DNA of 28,507 nucleotides from Marinosulfonomonas sp. PRT-SC04 (GCA_001321835.1 JPUR01000214.1:1-28507); one strand, 5' to 3'. Counted from the first letter of the stretch, positions 8,512 to 17,291 are shown. Notes: generated by a model not told the origin, from the letters alone. Numbers and translations are program-made.

Positions 8512-9368
8512 TAGTTTGACACGTTGTTTTCGAGTGCGTTCAGCGAGCGGACGGCAGCTTCAAAGTGTTGCGGATGGGTGTCGGTGGCATCTTTCAAAAG
8601 ACCTTTTCCTGTGGTGACATCGCCCTGTTTTATCGCGGTCAGCGCCAACGAGTGCAGCAATTGGGCACGCTCGGTTTGTGACATCGGAATGACGGGCAGC
8701 GTATAGTTGCGTTGGGCACCGCGGGCCAGAACCAGATTGTTTTTGGCGGTGAACAGGGTTTTATCATATCCCAGCGCTTCGGTGAACAGGCGCTCGGCCT
8801 CTTTGAAATCGCCGCGGGTCAGTTTGGAGTAGCCCCAGTTGTTCAAGACGTTGCCTGGATTGGTGGTCATGCCGCTCGCGGTTTCATAAAAGCTGTCAGC
8901 CTTTTTCCACTCTTTGTTGCTGTCGGCGACCATCGCTTCAAGGCGATAACGCTTATAGCTCTCGTGGGTTGGCGGCACGCGGTTCAGGGCGGCCTTGGCT
9001 TTTCCCCAGTCGCCCGACCGGATCAAGGCCTCTGCCAACTCGACGCGGTCTTCATTGGTGTTGTCTTCGTGTTTGAGAACCTGTTCCCACGCGGTCACGG
9101 CCTCGGCGGGGCGTTTGGCGCGGATCAGTGATTTTGCCAGCCCACGTTGCAGATCGATGCGGTCCGGATTGTCTTTGCTGGCTTTGCGGAAATAAAGCAC
9201 CGCTTGCGCGGGGTCGGCAACGCTAAGCATGATGTTGCTCAGATTGCTTTCATCAATGACGTTCAGATCTTTCATCGTCCGGCTGACCGTATCACCACCG
9301 GGCTTTTGACACGCGGATATGGCAAACACACCTGCGAGACACAGGGGGATAAGAATAGGGTGGCGCAT
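8511..9368 (-). CDS. tadD: TadD-type TPR lipoprotein of the Tad pilus system
   Basis: A 285-residue protein. It begins with a lipoprotein signal whose likely lipidated Cys lies in AISAC near residue 20. Tetratricopeptide-like helical repeats follow, for example around AVLYFRKASKDNPD, AVTAWEQVLKHE and EAERLFTEALGYDK. TadD proteins are thought to be periplasmic lipoproteins that help pilus assembly or secretin placement. It lies 30 bp after a second TPR lipoprotein gene and overlaps cpaA by one base. Which of the two TPR genes is the true tadD cannot be settled here; this larger one is my choice. Confidence 0.85.
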   Translation of the reverse strand: MRHPILIPLCLAGVFAISACQKPGGDTVSRTMKDLNVIDESNLSNIMLSVADPAQAVLYFRKASKDNPDRIDLQRGLAKSLIRAKRPAEAVTAWEQVLKHEDNTNEDRVELAEALIRSGDWGKAKAALNRVPPTHESYKRYRLEAMVADSNKEWKKADSFYETASGMTTNPGNVLNNWGYSKLTRGDFKEAERLFTEALGYDKTLFTAKNNLVLARGAQRNYTLPVIPMSQTERAQLLHSLALTAIKQGDVTTGKGLLKDATDTHPQHFEAAVRSLNALENNVSN

Positions 9369-9398
9369 TTTTGCGTCCTTTTTGCTGCTCGACGTTCT

Positions 9399-9968
9399 TT
9401 ATGGTGTGGATAAAAGCTGGTAATCGCCGCTCCCGCGCCGCACCAATGAGAAATTCACATCATCTTCTGGGGCAATATACGCGGTTTCTTCTGATTTTGC
9501 GATAGCCAAGCGTAGATTGTCACGAATGGAGTCACTTTCGCCACTATCGAGCGCATAGGCAGTTTGGAAAACCAGCTTTGCTTCGCCGGTTTTGCCGGGT
9601 TCCATTAACACTACGCCCAGATTGTTCCAGGCTGGCACAAATGTAGCGTCTTTGGCGACGGCCTTGCGCAGCAAAATTTCCGCTTGTCCCAGCCGGCCCA
9701 GTTTTAAATTGGCCGACCCAAGGGCGCTGTAGATGTCGGCGTTCAGCCCCAGTTTTCCGGCGGCACGATAGTAGGCCTTTAGCGCCAGTTCGTATTCACC
9801 GGCCGCCATCAATCGGTGTCCGACGATCAACCCATCAACCGAGGTTCCGCGGGTTGAATGGCCGCTGGGTGCATAGGGGCTGTCTTTTGAACGCCCAAGG
9901 CCGCCAGTGTTTCCACAGGCGGCAAGCAGGCTGATCAGCAGTGTTAACCTCACCCAATTTTGTTTCAT
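9399..9968 (-). CDS. Second TPR lipoprotein of the Tad cluster
   Basis: A 189-residue protein with a clear lipoprotein signal ending in SLLAAC, then about three TPR-like units: ELALKAYYRAAGK, QAEILLRKAVAKDATFVPAW and EAKLVFQTAYALDS. A GTG start at 9986, inside tadC, is also possible. I prefer ATG at 9968 because the signal peptide then starts MKQNWVRL and the gene begins 4 bases after the tadC stop. It is probably an outer-membrane-anchored partner of TadD. Rhodobacterales tad loci often carry two such genes in tandem, from general knowledge of these loci. The C-terminal 30 residues carry no recognised motif. Confidence 0.85.
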   Translation of the reverse strand: MKQNWVRLTLLISLLAACGNTGGLGRSKDSPYAPSGHSTRGTSVDGLIVGHRLMAAGEYELALKAYYRAAGKLGLNADIYSALGSANLKLGRLGQAEILLRKAVAKDATFVPAWNNLGVVLMEPGKTGEAKLVFQTAYALDSGESDSIRDNLRLAIAKSEETAYIAPEDDVNFSLVRRGSGDYQLLSTP

Positions 9969-9972
9969 TCCG

Positions 9973-10956
9973 TTAGAAGTTCGCACCTGCCATCATGACC
10001 GACATGCCGTAAACCGAAGGGCCAATCAGAATAATCAGCAATGGTGGCAGTGTCAGTAACATAGTGGCGAGTGTCATCTTGGTTGGCAACTTGTTCGCCT
10101 TTTCTTCGGCCCGCATCACGCGTTTATCGCGCATTTCGGCAGAAAAGACACGCAAGGCATCCGAAACCGAGGTCCCGAAGCTGGCCGACTGGATCAACAC
10201 GGTCACGAATGAGGACACATCAGGGACCCCGACCCGTTCGGACATGTCGCGTAAAACGCTGATCCGGTCTTTGCCGGCCTTCATTTCGTTGGAGACAATC
10301 TGGAACTCGTCCGCCAATGCCGGAAAGCCTGTACGGATTTCTTCGGCAACCCGGATGATGGATTGGTCCAGAGATTGTCCGGCCTCGACGCAGACCAGCA
10401 TCATATCCAGCGCATCGGGAAAGCCGTTGATAATTTCCTCTACGCGTTTTTGCTGGCGCTTGGTAACCCAGTATTTGGGTGCCATATAGCCAACCACGCC
10501 GGGGATCAGGATGCTCATCATCATTGATTTGGTGGTTTGTTCGTCGGTGGCGCCGATGGTCATGGCGTAAACCGTACCGAGCACCAAAAAGCCGATGCCC
10601 AATATGAATTGCATAAAGTAGTAGGTGCGCACCGCCGTTTTTGACGAATAGCCTGCCTGCAACAGTTTTAGGCGGATTGCAGAATACTCCTCTTCGTTCT
10701 GGGGTTCCAGATAGTTGGCGTATTTGTCCAGCTTTTTTGTGCCTTGGGATTGGCGAAGCGTTGATTTGGAATCTGCCGCCGCGCGTTGCGCGGCGTTTGT
10801 TCTACGCAGTTTGTCCAGTGGGTCTTCTTTTTTGTTCATCAGAATCGGCAGCGTTAGCAGGATCAGGAACATGCCCAGAATACCAACCGCCAACAGGGGG
10901 GCAAAATCTCCGAAATTTTCAGTGAGCATTGTGTTTATTGTGTCAAACCATTCCAT
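9973..10956 (-). CDS. tadC: Tad pilus inner-membrane platform protein TadC
   Basis: A 327-residue member of the type II secretion F / GspF-like platform family. A hydrophobic segment lies at about residues 20-40, others around YYFMQFILGIGFLVLGTVY and in MSILIPGVVGYMAPKYW, and a last one at the C-terminus (LLTLPPLLIILIGPSVYG). The T2SSF core includes GFPDALDMMLVCVEAGQSLD. It lies 12 bp after tadB with AGGAGGACAG before the ATG. TadB and TadC form the inner-membrane base on which the CpaF ATPase acts. The gene itself is intact. Confidence 0.93.
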   Translation of the reverse strand: MEWFDTINTMLTENFGDFAPLLAVGILGMFLILLTLPILMNKKEDPLDKLRRTNAAQRAAADSKSTLRQSQGTKKLDKYANYLEPQNEEEYSAIRLKLLQAGYSSKTAVRTYYFMQFILGIGFLVLGTVYAMTIGATDEQTTKSMMMSILIPGVVGYMAPKYWVTKRQQKRVEEIINGFPDALDMMLVCVEAGQSLDQSIIRVAEEIRTGFPALADEFQIVSNEMKAGKDRISVLRDMSERVGVPDVSSFVTVLIQSASFGTSVSDALRVFSAEMRDKRVMRAEEKANKLPTKMTLATMLLTLPPLLIILIGPSVYGMSVMMAGANF

Positions 10957-10968
10957 GGTTCTGTCCTC

Positions 10969-11938
10969 CTATACTTTTATGTTCACAAGTATTTTCATCA
11001 CGAAAATATTGACGGCCAAAAATGCGGCAACAACCAGGCAGCCCGGCACGAAATATTCAGTTTCCATCACCACATCGTAGTAATCTGGTTTGGCCATATT
11101 GATAGCGAACAGGGCCATAAACGGGAAGCCGGACAGAAAGCCGCCTGACCATTGGGCTTCGGCTGTGATGGCTTTGACCTGACGAAACAGTTTGAAGCGA
11201 GCGCGGATCACTTTGGATAATCCGTGCAGAATTTCGGCCAGATTGCCGCCTGACGTTTGCTGGATTGTCACCGCCACCGCAAGGAAGCGAAGATCCTGAA
11301 TGCCAACCCGTTCAGCCATGTCCTTGAGGGCTTCACCAATGTCGCGCCCATAGGTGCACTCATCGGCGATCATGCCCATTTCGGTGCCCAGAGGGTCAGG
11401 GATTTCATTGGCAACGATCGCCAATGTCGAGGTGAACGGGTGCCCCACTCGCAAGGAGCGCACCATCAATTCGATCGCATCGGGCAGCTGTTCTTCCAGC
11501 AATGCGATCCGTTTTTTGGCTTTTCCGTTGACCCACATAATGACCGAAACAATACCCATCAGAACCGAAATGCCGGCCCGAACCGGCACGGATGTGGTGG
11601 TGCCAATGCTTAGGGCTATGAAGGAAACCACCCCGAGCCCCCCCCATCAACATGATCAATTGCATAGGCGAGAAGGCGATATTGGCCTTCTGGGCTTTGC
11701 GGGCCAGAATAGAGTAAAGCGGAATGGAGCTGGAATTCAGATGCTGCGACATTTCTTTGCGCAATTTATCCAGAACCTGTTCGCGTCCGACGCCCTTTTC
11801 CAGCATGTCTAGGCGGCGATTGACCTTGCTGTTCAGGCTGATTGATTTGCCGAAAACCGTCAGGTAAATGCCTTCGACCAGCAGCAGCACAGCCACAAAG
11901 ATCAAGGCGTAGACAATGTATTCTCCGTTAATGGACAT
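10969..11938 (-). pseudogene. tadB: Tad pilus inner-membrane protein TadB, interrupted by a one-base frameshift
   Basis: The start is ATG at 11938, with GGAG inside the last codons of cpaF. The first 100 codons read MSINGEYIVYALIF ... SPMQLIMLMGG and end in a run of eight G on the coding strand (11638-11645). Here the frame shifts, and the rest of TadB (VVSFIALSIG ... to the stop at 10969), including the T2SSF core LPDAIELMVRSLRVGHPF, lies in another frame. Removing one G would give MLMGGLGVVSFIAL and a normal protein of 322 residues. As written, translation runs through unrelated sequence to a stop at 11405, about 177 residues. The cause could be a sequencing error, a real mutation or slippage in the tract. 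Everything else about the gene looks functional. Confidence 0.88.
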
Positions 11939-11942
11939 GTTT

Positions 11943-13367
11943 TTACTCCGGCACAAAGGGTTCAAAGAGGGATGCAGGCAAATCATAACCCCACATGCGG
12001 AACCGTTCGGAGTAATGCGAACGCACGCCCGTGGCCGTGAAGTGTCCAAGGATTTTATTTTCCGGTGTTATGCCGACACGCTGAAATTTGAAGACTTCCT
12101 GCATGGAGATCACGTCGCCCTCCATGCCGGTGATTTCGGTGATCGAGACCATGCGGCGCGAACCATCTTGCAAACGGCTGACCTGAACGATCAGGTTCAC
12201 AGCCGATGAAATCTGGCTGCGCACAGCCTTTAGCGGCATGTCAAAACCGGCCATCGCGATCATGTTTTCCATCCGCGACACACCATCGCGCGCTGAGTTG
12301 GCGTGGATTGTGGTCATCGAGCCATCGTGGCCAGTGTTCATGGCTTGGAGCATGTCGATCACTTCTTCGCCACGGGTTTCGCCAACGATAATTCGGTCGG
12401 GGCGCATCCGCAGGGCGTTTTTCAGACAATCGCGGGCCGAAACCGCGCCTTTCCCCTCAACATTTGGTGGGCGGCTTTCCATCCGCCCAACGTGGGTTTG
12501 TTGCAGTTGCAGCTCGGCCGTATCCTCGATGGTCAGGATGCGTTCTGAGTTATCAATAAAGGACGACAATGCGTTCAAAGCGGTGGTTTTGCCAGAGCCA
12601 GTACCGCCCGAAACCACGATGTTCAAACGACACGCCACAGCGGCCTGAAGGTAGGCTGCCATTTCCTCGGAAAACGCTCCAAAAGATACCAGATCATCAA
12701 TGCTGAGTTTGTCTTTTTTGAATTTCCGAATGGAAACCAGTGCCCCGTCGACGGCAATCGGCGGCACCATGGCGTTGAAGCGCGAACCATCGGCCAACCG
12801 CGCATCGACATAGGGGTTTGATTCATCAACCCGCCGACCAACCGCCGAGACGATTTTATCAATGATCCGCAACAGGTGTTTGTCATCCTTGAAAGTGATG
12901 GTTGTGAGTTCCAGCTTGCCGTCACGTTCAATGAAAATCTGGTTCGGTCCGTTGATCAAAATATCATTGACGGTGTCGTCTTTCAAAAGCGGCTCGATCG
13001 GGCCAAGGCCGGTGACTTCGTCAAAAAGTTCTTGATACAAATGGGTGCCTTCATCGCGGGTTAGCACGATGCTCATGTCCTCCAAGGCTTCCGTGGCAAT
13101 CGCGTTGATCTCGGCGCGCAAATCTTTTTCTGCGGCGCCTTCCAGGGCGGACAGATTCAGATTGTCCAACAGCTCCTGGTGCAGTTGCAACCGCACCTCA
13201 GCCAGCCGGGTTTTGCGTTTAACCTCTTTGTCGCCCAAACCGGTCGAGGCTTCGGGGGCAGAGGTCTTGCGCAGGTTTACCGGTTTTTCCGTTGGTGCGG
13301 TGGGGGTGGGGGGCGCCGTGGGGGATTCTTTTTTGCCGGAGCCTGATTTTTTATAACGCGAGAACAT
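11943..13367 (-). CDS. cpaF: Tad pilus assembly ATPase CpaF (TadA type)
   Basis: A 474-residue secretion ATPase that powers Tad pilus assembly at the inner membrane. A Pro/Thr/Lys-rich N-terminal stretch of about 50 residues precedes the N-terminal domain. Walker A GGTGSGKT lies at 254-261, the Asp box near ILTIEDTAELQL, Walker B in RIIVGETRG at 326-333, and the His box GHDGSMTTIHAN at 346-357. All key ATPase residues are present. ATG at 13367 follows AAGGGAA. It lies 20 bp after cpaE, and its last codons carry the tadB ribosome-binding site, so the genes are tightly linked. Confidence 0.96.
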   Translation of the reverse strand: MFSRYKKSGSGKKESPTAPPTPTAPTEKPVNLRKTSAPEASTGLGDKEVKRKTRLAEVRLQLHQELLDNLNLSALEGAAEKDLRAEINAIATEALEDMSIVLTRDEGTHLYQELFDEVTGLGPIEPLLKDDTVNDILINGPNQIFIERDGKLELTTITFKDDKHLLRIIDKIVSAVGRRVDESNPYVDARLADGSRFNAMVPPIAVDGALVSIRKFKKDKLSIDDLVSFGAFSEEMAAYLQAAVACRLNIVVSGGTGSGKTTALNALSSFIDNSERILTIEDTAELQLQQTHVGRMESRPPNVEGKGAVSARDCLKNALRMRPDRIIVGETRGEEVIDMLQAMNTGHDGSMTTIHANSARDGVSRMENMIAMAGFDMPLKAVRSQISSAVNLIVQVSRLQDGSRRMVSITEITGMEGDVISMQEVFKFQRVGITPENKILGHFTATGVRSHYSERFRMWGYDLPASLFEPFVPE

Positions 13368-13387
13368 ACTGAATTCCCTTTTCTATG

Positions 13388-14635
13388 CTATTTGCCGGTG
13401 TCGGCGGCTTGGTTCAACTGATGAAGCGATTTTGCAAGCTTTGCGTATTCTTTGCGCAGCGGGCTTTTGGCGGCGCTTTCGGCCATCGGTAGACCATGAT
13501 CGCCCGCCTGAATGACTTGTTTGCCGCCGTCAGGCATTTGAACTTCAATCGAAATGTCCAGACTTTCAGCCATGCGCTTCACGCGGGATTTGCCATTTAG
13601 GTCGGTGAATTTTGGCGCCCGGTTCAATACAAAACGAAGCTTCTGAAATGGCAGGTCCTCGGATTTTAGCGCCCGTAGCATGCGCAACACATTCTGCGCG
13701 CTGCGCATATCCAGCTCTATGGTGGCGAAATAAACATCCGCTTGGTTCAGGACCGCTTCGGTCCAGCTTACCAAGGTGTTCGGCATGTCGATCACCACAT
13801 AGTCAAAATTGGCGCGCGCCAAATCAATGATGCGGTTGATGTCTTCCGAGGTGACAAAATCCAGCGGCAACATATCGCTTGGCGCGGTGAAAACATGCAG
13901 CTTTTCATTGTAGGTCAGCAAGGCCTGCATGAAACTGTCGCGGTCCATGGCTTCGGTGTCGGACAGCATTTCGTAGATTACTTCGCGGCGCGGCAGATCA
14001 AGATATGTTGAGATCGAGCCGAATTGCAGATTGAAATCAAGCAGACAGACCCGCGGGCCGTTTTCTTTTTCGACGGTGGCCAGCTCCCAGGCCAGATTAA
14101 CCGCCAATGTGGAGGCGCCGGTGCCGCCAGCAATCGCCTGAACTGGAAAAACAATACCGTTCCGGTTGCCGGTTGCTTTTAGCGTGGTTTTCATTTCACG
14201 TGGAGCCGGTGCCTCGGGCGGGGCTTGCGGGGTGCGGATGCGTTCAATTGCGGTGTGTAATTCACCTTCGGGCAGCGGGTAGGGGATGAAATCATTGGCG
14301 CCAAGGCGCAACAGTTGGTGCAGCGCCATCGGGCTGACGTCTTCGGCGACCAGGATTACGCTGATGCCCTTTTTGCCCGCTGCTGTGATCAGATCACCGA
14401 TCAGGGTCAGGTCTTCTTCGTCCTGATCATCAACGGCAATTGCAATAAATTCTAATGAATCTGCATCCGGTTGCGTCAGAAACTTTTTGGCATCCTCAAA
14501 TGTTAAATCGCCCCAGCTTTCACCCAGCTCCGCTTCCATATCCTCGATCAAAAGATCAAATTTAGATACGTCCCGCGATACTGTGCAGGCTACGATCGGT
14601 GCCGTTTCTGGCTGTAGCATCGCACTATTTCCCAT
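13388..14635 (-). CDS. cpaE: Tad pilus localisation protein CpaE (TadZ type)
   Basis: A 415-residue protein. The N-terminal 130 residues look like a receiver-like domain, and a ParA/MinD-like ATPase domain follows, with CLLDFNLQFGSIS at about 198-210. The Walker A position reads AGGTGAST (169-176): both the signature lysine and the P-loop lysine of ParA proteins are Ala. Such an atypical Walker A is known in TadZ/CpaE proteins and suggests weak or absent ATP hydrolysis. The family places the Tad machine at the cell pole. ATG at 14635 is preceded by AAAAAGGACGAGAGG. The 429-bp gap upstream holds a terminator, so the gene probably starts a second transcript of the tad cluster. Confidence 0.93.
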   Translation of the reverse strand: MGNSAMLQPETAPIVACTVSRDVSKFDLLIEDMEAELGESWGDLTFEDAKKFLTQPDADSLEFIAIAVDDQDEEDLTLIGDLITAAGKKGISVILVAEDVSPMALHQLLRLGANDFIPYPLPEGELHTAIERIRTPQAPPEAPAPREMKTTLKATGNRNGIVFPVQAIAGGTGASTLAVNLAWELATVEKENGPRVCLLDFNLQFGSISTYLDLPRREVIYEMLSDTEAMDRDSFMQALLTYNEKLHVFTAPSDMLPLDFVTSEDINRIIDLARANFDYVVIDMPNTLVSWTEAVLNQADVYFATIELDMRSAQNVLRMLRALKSEDLPFQKLRFVLNRAPKFTDLNGKSRVKRMAESLDISIEVQMPDGGKQVIQAGDHGLPMAESAAKSPLRKEYAKLAKSLHQLNQAADTGK

Positions 14636-15064
14636 TGCCTCTCGTCCTTTTTCAAATGGCCCACACGGTTATTTTCTTTATTACCAAGCGATTATACATC
14701 TCTTGGCACGTTCCGCGGTTGCCCTGATGCGCGACTCGTTCGCACACAGATTGCTCTAATAGGGTTGAATTTGGCTTACAATATTGGCAACATTAGGGCT
14801 AAAATGCCGTAATTGTTCGGCATATAGAAATATTCCCCCAAATTTCCGGTATATTGTTCTGCGGATGGAAACACCGAATTACATGTTCAGTTTGACCAAT
14901 GCGGGCTGCTTTGGACATGGGGCGGACATGAACTGGGGCGCATCATCGGGTGAGGTCCGCGGTGTTTCGGTCTTACTTCGTCGGTTTTAAAACGAGTAGG
15001 GCCACCACGCCGAGCATTTTCTGCTCGCTGTGATGGCCCCAAACTGTGTTGAAAGCTGTCAAAA
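14636..15064. other. Intergenic gap splitting the tad cluster
   Basis: No convincing gene lies in this 429-bp stretch; a 68-codon plus-strand frame at 14784-14990 has no pilin-like or other familiar features. It holds a hairpin terminator after the OmpA gene (14999-15039). On the minus strand a TATAAT at 14696-14691 could be a -10 box for cpaE, but I see no matching -35 box at 17-18 bases. The region is A/T-richer than the genes around it. Confidence 0.5.
14999..15039 (-). terminator. Hairpin terminator after the OmpA-type gene
   Basis: Outer arms GGGCCACCAC (14999-15008) and GTGATGGCCC (15030-15039) pair with one mismatch or wobble, and inner arms CGAGCA / TGCTCG (15011-15016, 15022-15027) pair perfectly around TTTTC. 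Read on the minus strand it lies 25 bp after the OmpA stop and is followed by CTACTCGTTTTA, a weak T-rich tail. Confidence 0.65.
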
Positions 15065-15736
15065 TTAGTTGCCCTGACTGTCGATGCTTGCGTCGGCGGC
15101 ATTTTGGAGGGTCGTTGTCTCGCGCGCGCTTTCTACATAATCACGGAAAATGATTTGTGCGTATTTACCATTCAGAACCATCGAGTTGTTTTTAACAAAA
15201 CCCGAAACTTCGGTCACGGTGCGGCGGTTGCGGCGCTCGCGGCCCTGGCTGACCACCAATGGCTGGGTCTCGCCGAAGGAGGCGACGGCCTCCAGGCGGC
15301 TGCGGCTGATGCCCTGAGTGGACAAAAATCTGACAACGGCGCGGGCGCGCTTCAGGCCCAGGCGTTTGTTAAAGGCGTTGCCGCCGACCAGATCTGTGTG
15401 GCCGTAAACCCGAAAGCGCACTTCGGGGAAGTGACGGATCCAGCTGGCCTGTTTGCGCAAAGCCACCATCGCCGAGGCGTCAAGCTGTGCGCTGTTAAAG
15501 GCGAAATTCACCGTTGCAGGCACTTCACGGGCAAACCGGTTTGACAGATCAATCGCAAAGGATTTCTGGCCGGTCTGGATCTGCATGTTGTTCATGGTCG
15601 GGTTGCCAAAGGCGCCCTCGTCCAATTCGCTGCCCGCTTCGGCGTAGAACGAGCGGGCAAAGTTGGTTTCAGTCGAACATCCAGCCAACGCGGCAACACA
15701 TGCAATAACCAAAGTGGTTTTTAAAGTGGTCTTCAT
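15065..15736 (-). CDS. OmpA-family lipoprotein of the Tad cluster
   Basis: A 223-residue protein with a lipoprotein signal ending AALAGC near residue 20 and a C-terminal OmpA-like peptidoglycan-binding domain from about residue 78 (VNFAFNSAQLD). Its peptidoglycan-contact motif is YGHTDLVGGNAFNKRLGLKR, and ERRNRRTV ends the domain. After the domain there is an extra tail of about 50 residues. It is expected to tie the Tad secretin or outer membrane to the cell wall. It starts 4 bp after the cpaC stop, with GGAG inside the end of cpaC, so the two are co-translated. It occupies the position of cpaD/rcpB in other tad loci, and may do that job. Confidence 0.9.
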   Translation of the reverse strand: MKTTLKTTLVIACVAALAGCSTETNFARSFYAEAGSELDEGAFGNPTMNNMQIQTGQKSFAIDLSNRFAREVPATVNFAFNSAQLDASAMVALRKQASWIRHFPEVRFRVYGHTDLVGGNAFNKRLGLKRARAVVRFLSTQGISRSRLEAVASFGETQPLVVSQGRERRNRRTVTEVSGFVKNNSMVLNGKYAQIIFRDYVESARETTTLQNAADASIDSQGN

Positions 15737-15740
15737 GATC

Positions 15741-17174
15741 TTACTCCATCACATAGCCGTAGGATCCGCTGAAATCTTGCCGGGCAACTTCGCCAGCCGC
15801 GCCGCGCGGGGTTTTGCCCGCCACTTTGCCAAACAGGAACAATTCGGATTCGGTTGGTATCTTGATGCGGTCAGTCGGCAAGGCCAAGGCCTCGCCACGG
15901 GTTGGGGTGACCAGATGTGGTGTGATGATGATCACCAGCTCGGATTGCGAACGCTGATATTCACTGCTGCGGAACAGGGCACCCAAAATCGGGATGTCAC
16001 CCAGCCATGGCACCTGACTGTTCAGATCGCGAAAGTCATCTTGCAACAACCCGGCAATCGCAAAGCTTTCGCCATCGCGCATTTCAACAGTCGTTGAAAC
16101 TTCACGGCGCTTGAAGGCATCGATGTTAAAGCTTTCCGAACTGAACCCGTTTGACGGATCCAGCGAGCTGACCGAGGCGGTAATCGACAGATTGATAATA
16201 CCATCGCCAACCACGCGAGGGGTGAAGCTCAGCTCGATCCCGAAGGGCTTATAGACAACGGCAATGCCATCGTCGCCGCGTGATACAGGCACAGGGTATT
16301 CGCCACCGGCCAAAAATTTGGCTTCTTGGCCGGACAGTGCAATCAGGTTTGGCTCGGCCAATGTGCGCACAACGCCTTTGCTTTCAAGGGCTTCCAGCAA
16401 GATGCCAAATTGTGTGGAGCCAATCGTGAAGCCAATGGCCGCTTGACCAACCGCCTCGTTGTTCAGGTTCAAGATGGTTGAGGCGGCCGTGCCAATTGCG
16501 TTCCCCCCCTCCAGCGCAGCAGAACCAGCCCCAATTGATCCGGAGAGGGTAGAGCCAATGCCGTTGACGAACAAACCTGCCGACAGCTGTTTGCTGACGG
16601 TGCGGTTCATTTCGGCAAAACGCACTTTCAGCATCACTTGCTGGGTGCCGCCAACGCTCATTAGGTTGGACACCCGATCCGGCGCATATCGTTCGGCCAG
16701 ATCAAGCGCGCGATCCAGTTTTCCGATGCTTGAAACTGTGCCTGACATGACGATACCGTCATTGGCCGTACGCACTTCGATGTTTTCACCTGGCAGGATT
16801 TGACGCAGGCGTTCTTTGAATTCGGTGATGTCGGGGGTGACTTGAACCTCGACATTGGTGATCAGCCGACCATCGCCGCTTAGCAACGTCAGGGTTGTGC
16901 GGCCGGGCAATTTTCCCAGCACATATATGGTGCGGTCTGACAGGGTGGAAATATCTGCAATGGCCGGATTGGCGATTGAAAGCTCCGCAAAGGGAACATC
17001 GCTTTCGACAACAACGGCCCGATTCATCGGAACCTTAAGAGCCGAAGATGCGGCCCCGCGCATAACGCGCAAGGTTTCAGCCTCTACAGATGTAGGGAGC
17101 GCGGTTGCAAATACGGCAAAGCCCAATACGGCAAAGCCCAATAGGGCTGCCTTCATAAACTTATCAATTTTCAT
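15741..17174 (-). CDS. cpaC: Tad pilus outer-membrane secretin CpaC (RcpA type)
   Basis: A 477-residue secretin that forms the outer-membrane channel for the Tad pilus. A signal peptide covers about residues 1-32. Then come the pilus-type N-terminal domain (VPMNRAVVVESDVPFAELSI), a BON-like region (NIEVRTANDGIVMSGTVSS), and the secretin domain with ALESKGVVRTLAEPNLIALS, a Gly/Pro-rich GGEYPVPVSRGD, and VPWLGDIPILGALFRS near the end. All secretin landmarks are present. The signal peptide contains a tandem 15-bp repeat. The binding site AGAGAGG lies between arms of an inverted repeat just before ATG 17174. No cpaB precedes it, which is unusual. Confidence 0.95.
   Translation of the reverse strand: MKIDKFMKAALLGFAVLGFAVFATALPTSVEAETLRVMRGAASSALKVPMNRAVVVESDVPFAELSIANPAIADISTLSDRTIYVLGKLPGRTTLTLLSGDGRLITNVEVQVTPDITEFKERLRQILPGENIEVRTANDGIVMSGTVSSIGKLDRALDLAERYAPDRVSNLMSVGGTQQVMLKVRFAEMNRTVSKQLSAGLFVNGIGSTLSGSIGAGSAALEGGNAIGTAASTILNLNNEAVGQAAIGFTIGSTQFGILLEALESKGVVRTLAEPNLIALSGQEAKFLAGGEYPVPVSRGDDGIAVVYKPFGIELSFTPRVVGDGIINLSITASVSSLDPSNGFSSESFNIDAFKRREVSTTVEMRDGESFAIAGLLQDDFRDLNSQVPWLGDIPILGALFRSSEYQRSQSELVIIITPHLVTPTRGEALALPTDRIKIPTESELFLFGKVAGKTPRGAAGEVARQDFSGSYGYVME
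17110..17139 (-). repeat. Tandem 15-bp repeat in the cpaC signal peptide
   Basis: AATACGGCAAAGCCC occurs twice end to end (17110-17124 and 17125-17139), with a partial third unit following. Read on the coding strand it adds five hydrophobic residues (GFAVL / GFAVF) to the signal peptide without changing frame. It looks like replication slippage. Confidence 0.8.
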
Positions 17175-17175
17175 T

Positions 17176-17196
17176 GTGATCGGCCTCTCTGATCAC
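17176..17196 (-). promoter_or_regulatory. Inverted repeat enclosing the cpaC ribosome-binding site
   Basis: GTGATC (17176-17181) and GATCAC (17191-17196) flank nine bases. Read on the minus strand these contain AGAGAGG, the likely cpaC ribosome-binding site, and the start codon follows two bases later. It could be a protein operator or an RNA hairpin that presents or hides the site. Short arms keep the confidence low. Confidence 0.4.
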
Positions 17197-17291
17197 TAGC
17201 TCGATTACGGGTCTTTTTTGCCCAATTATTCGTACCATGACTGAATCATTAAATTTTAGCAAGAATCAAACGGTTAGAGAGGGGCTTTTAT

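Noticed and set aside
14700..14722. TGGCACG...TTGCC resembling a sigma-54 promoter in the tad gap
   Set aside because: The GG to GC spacing is 14 rather than 10 bases and it points away from the tad genes.
14784..14990. A 68-codon frame in the tad gap considered as a pilin gene
   Set aside because: No prepilin cleavage site, no hydrophobic helix and no ribosome-binding site.
17210..17280. CtrA-type TTAA-N7-TTAA site upstream of cpaC
   Set aside because: Only half-sites are present; the spacing to a second TTAA does not fit.
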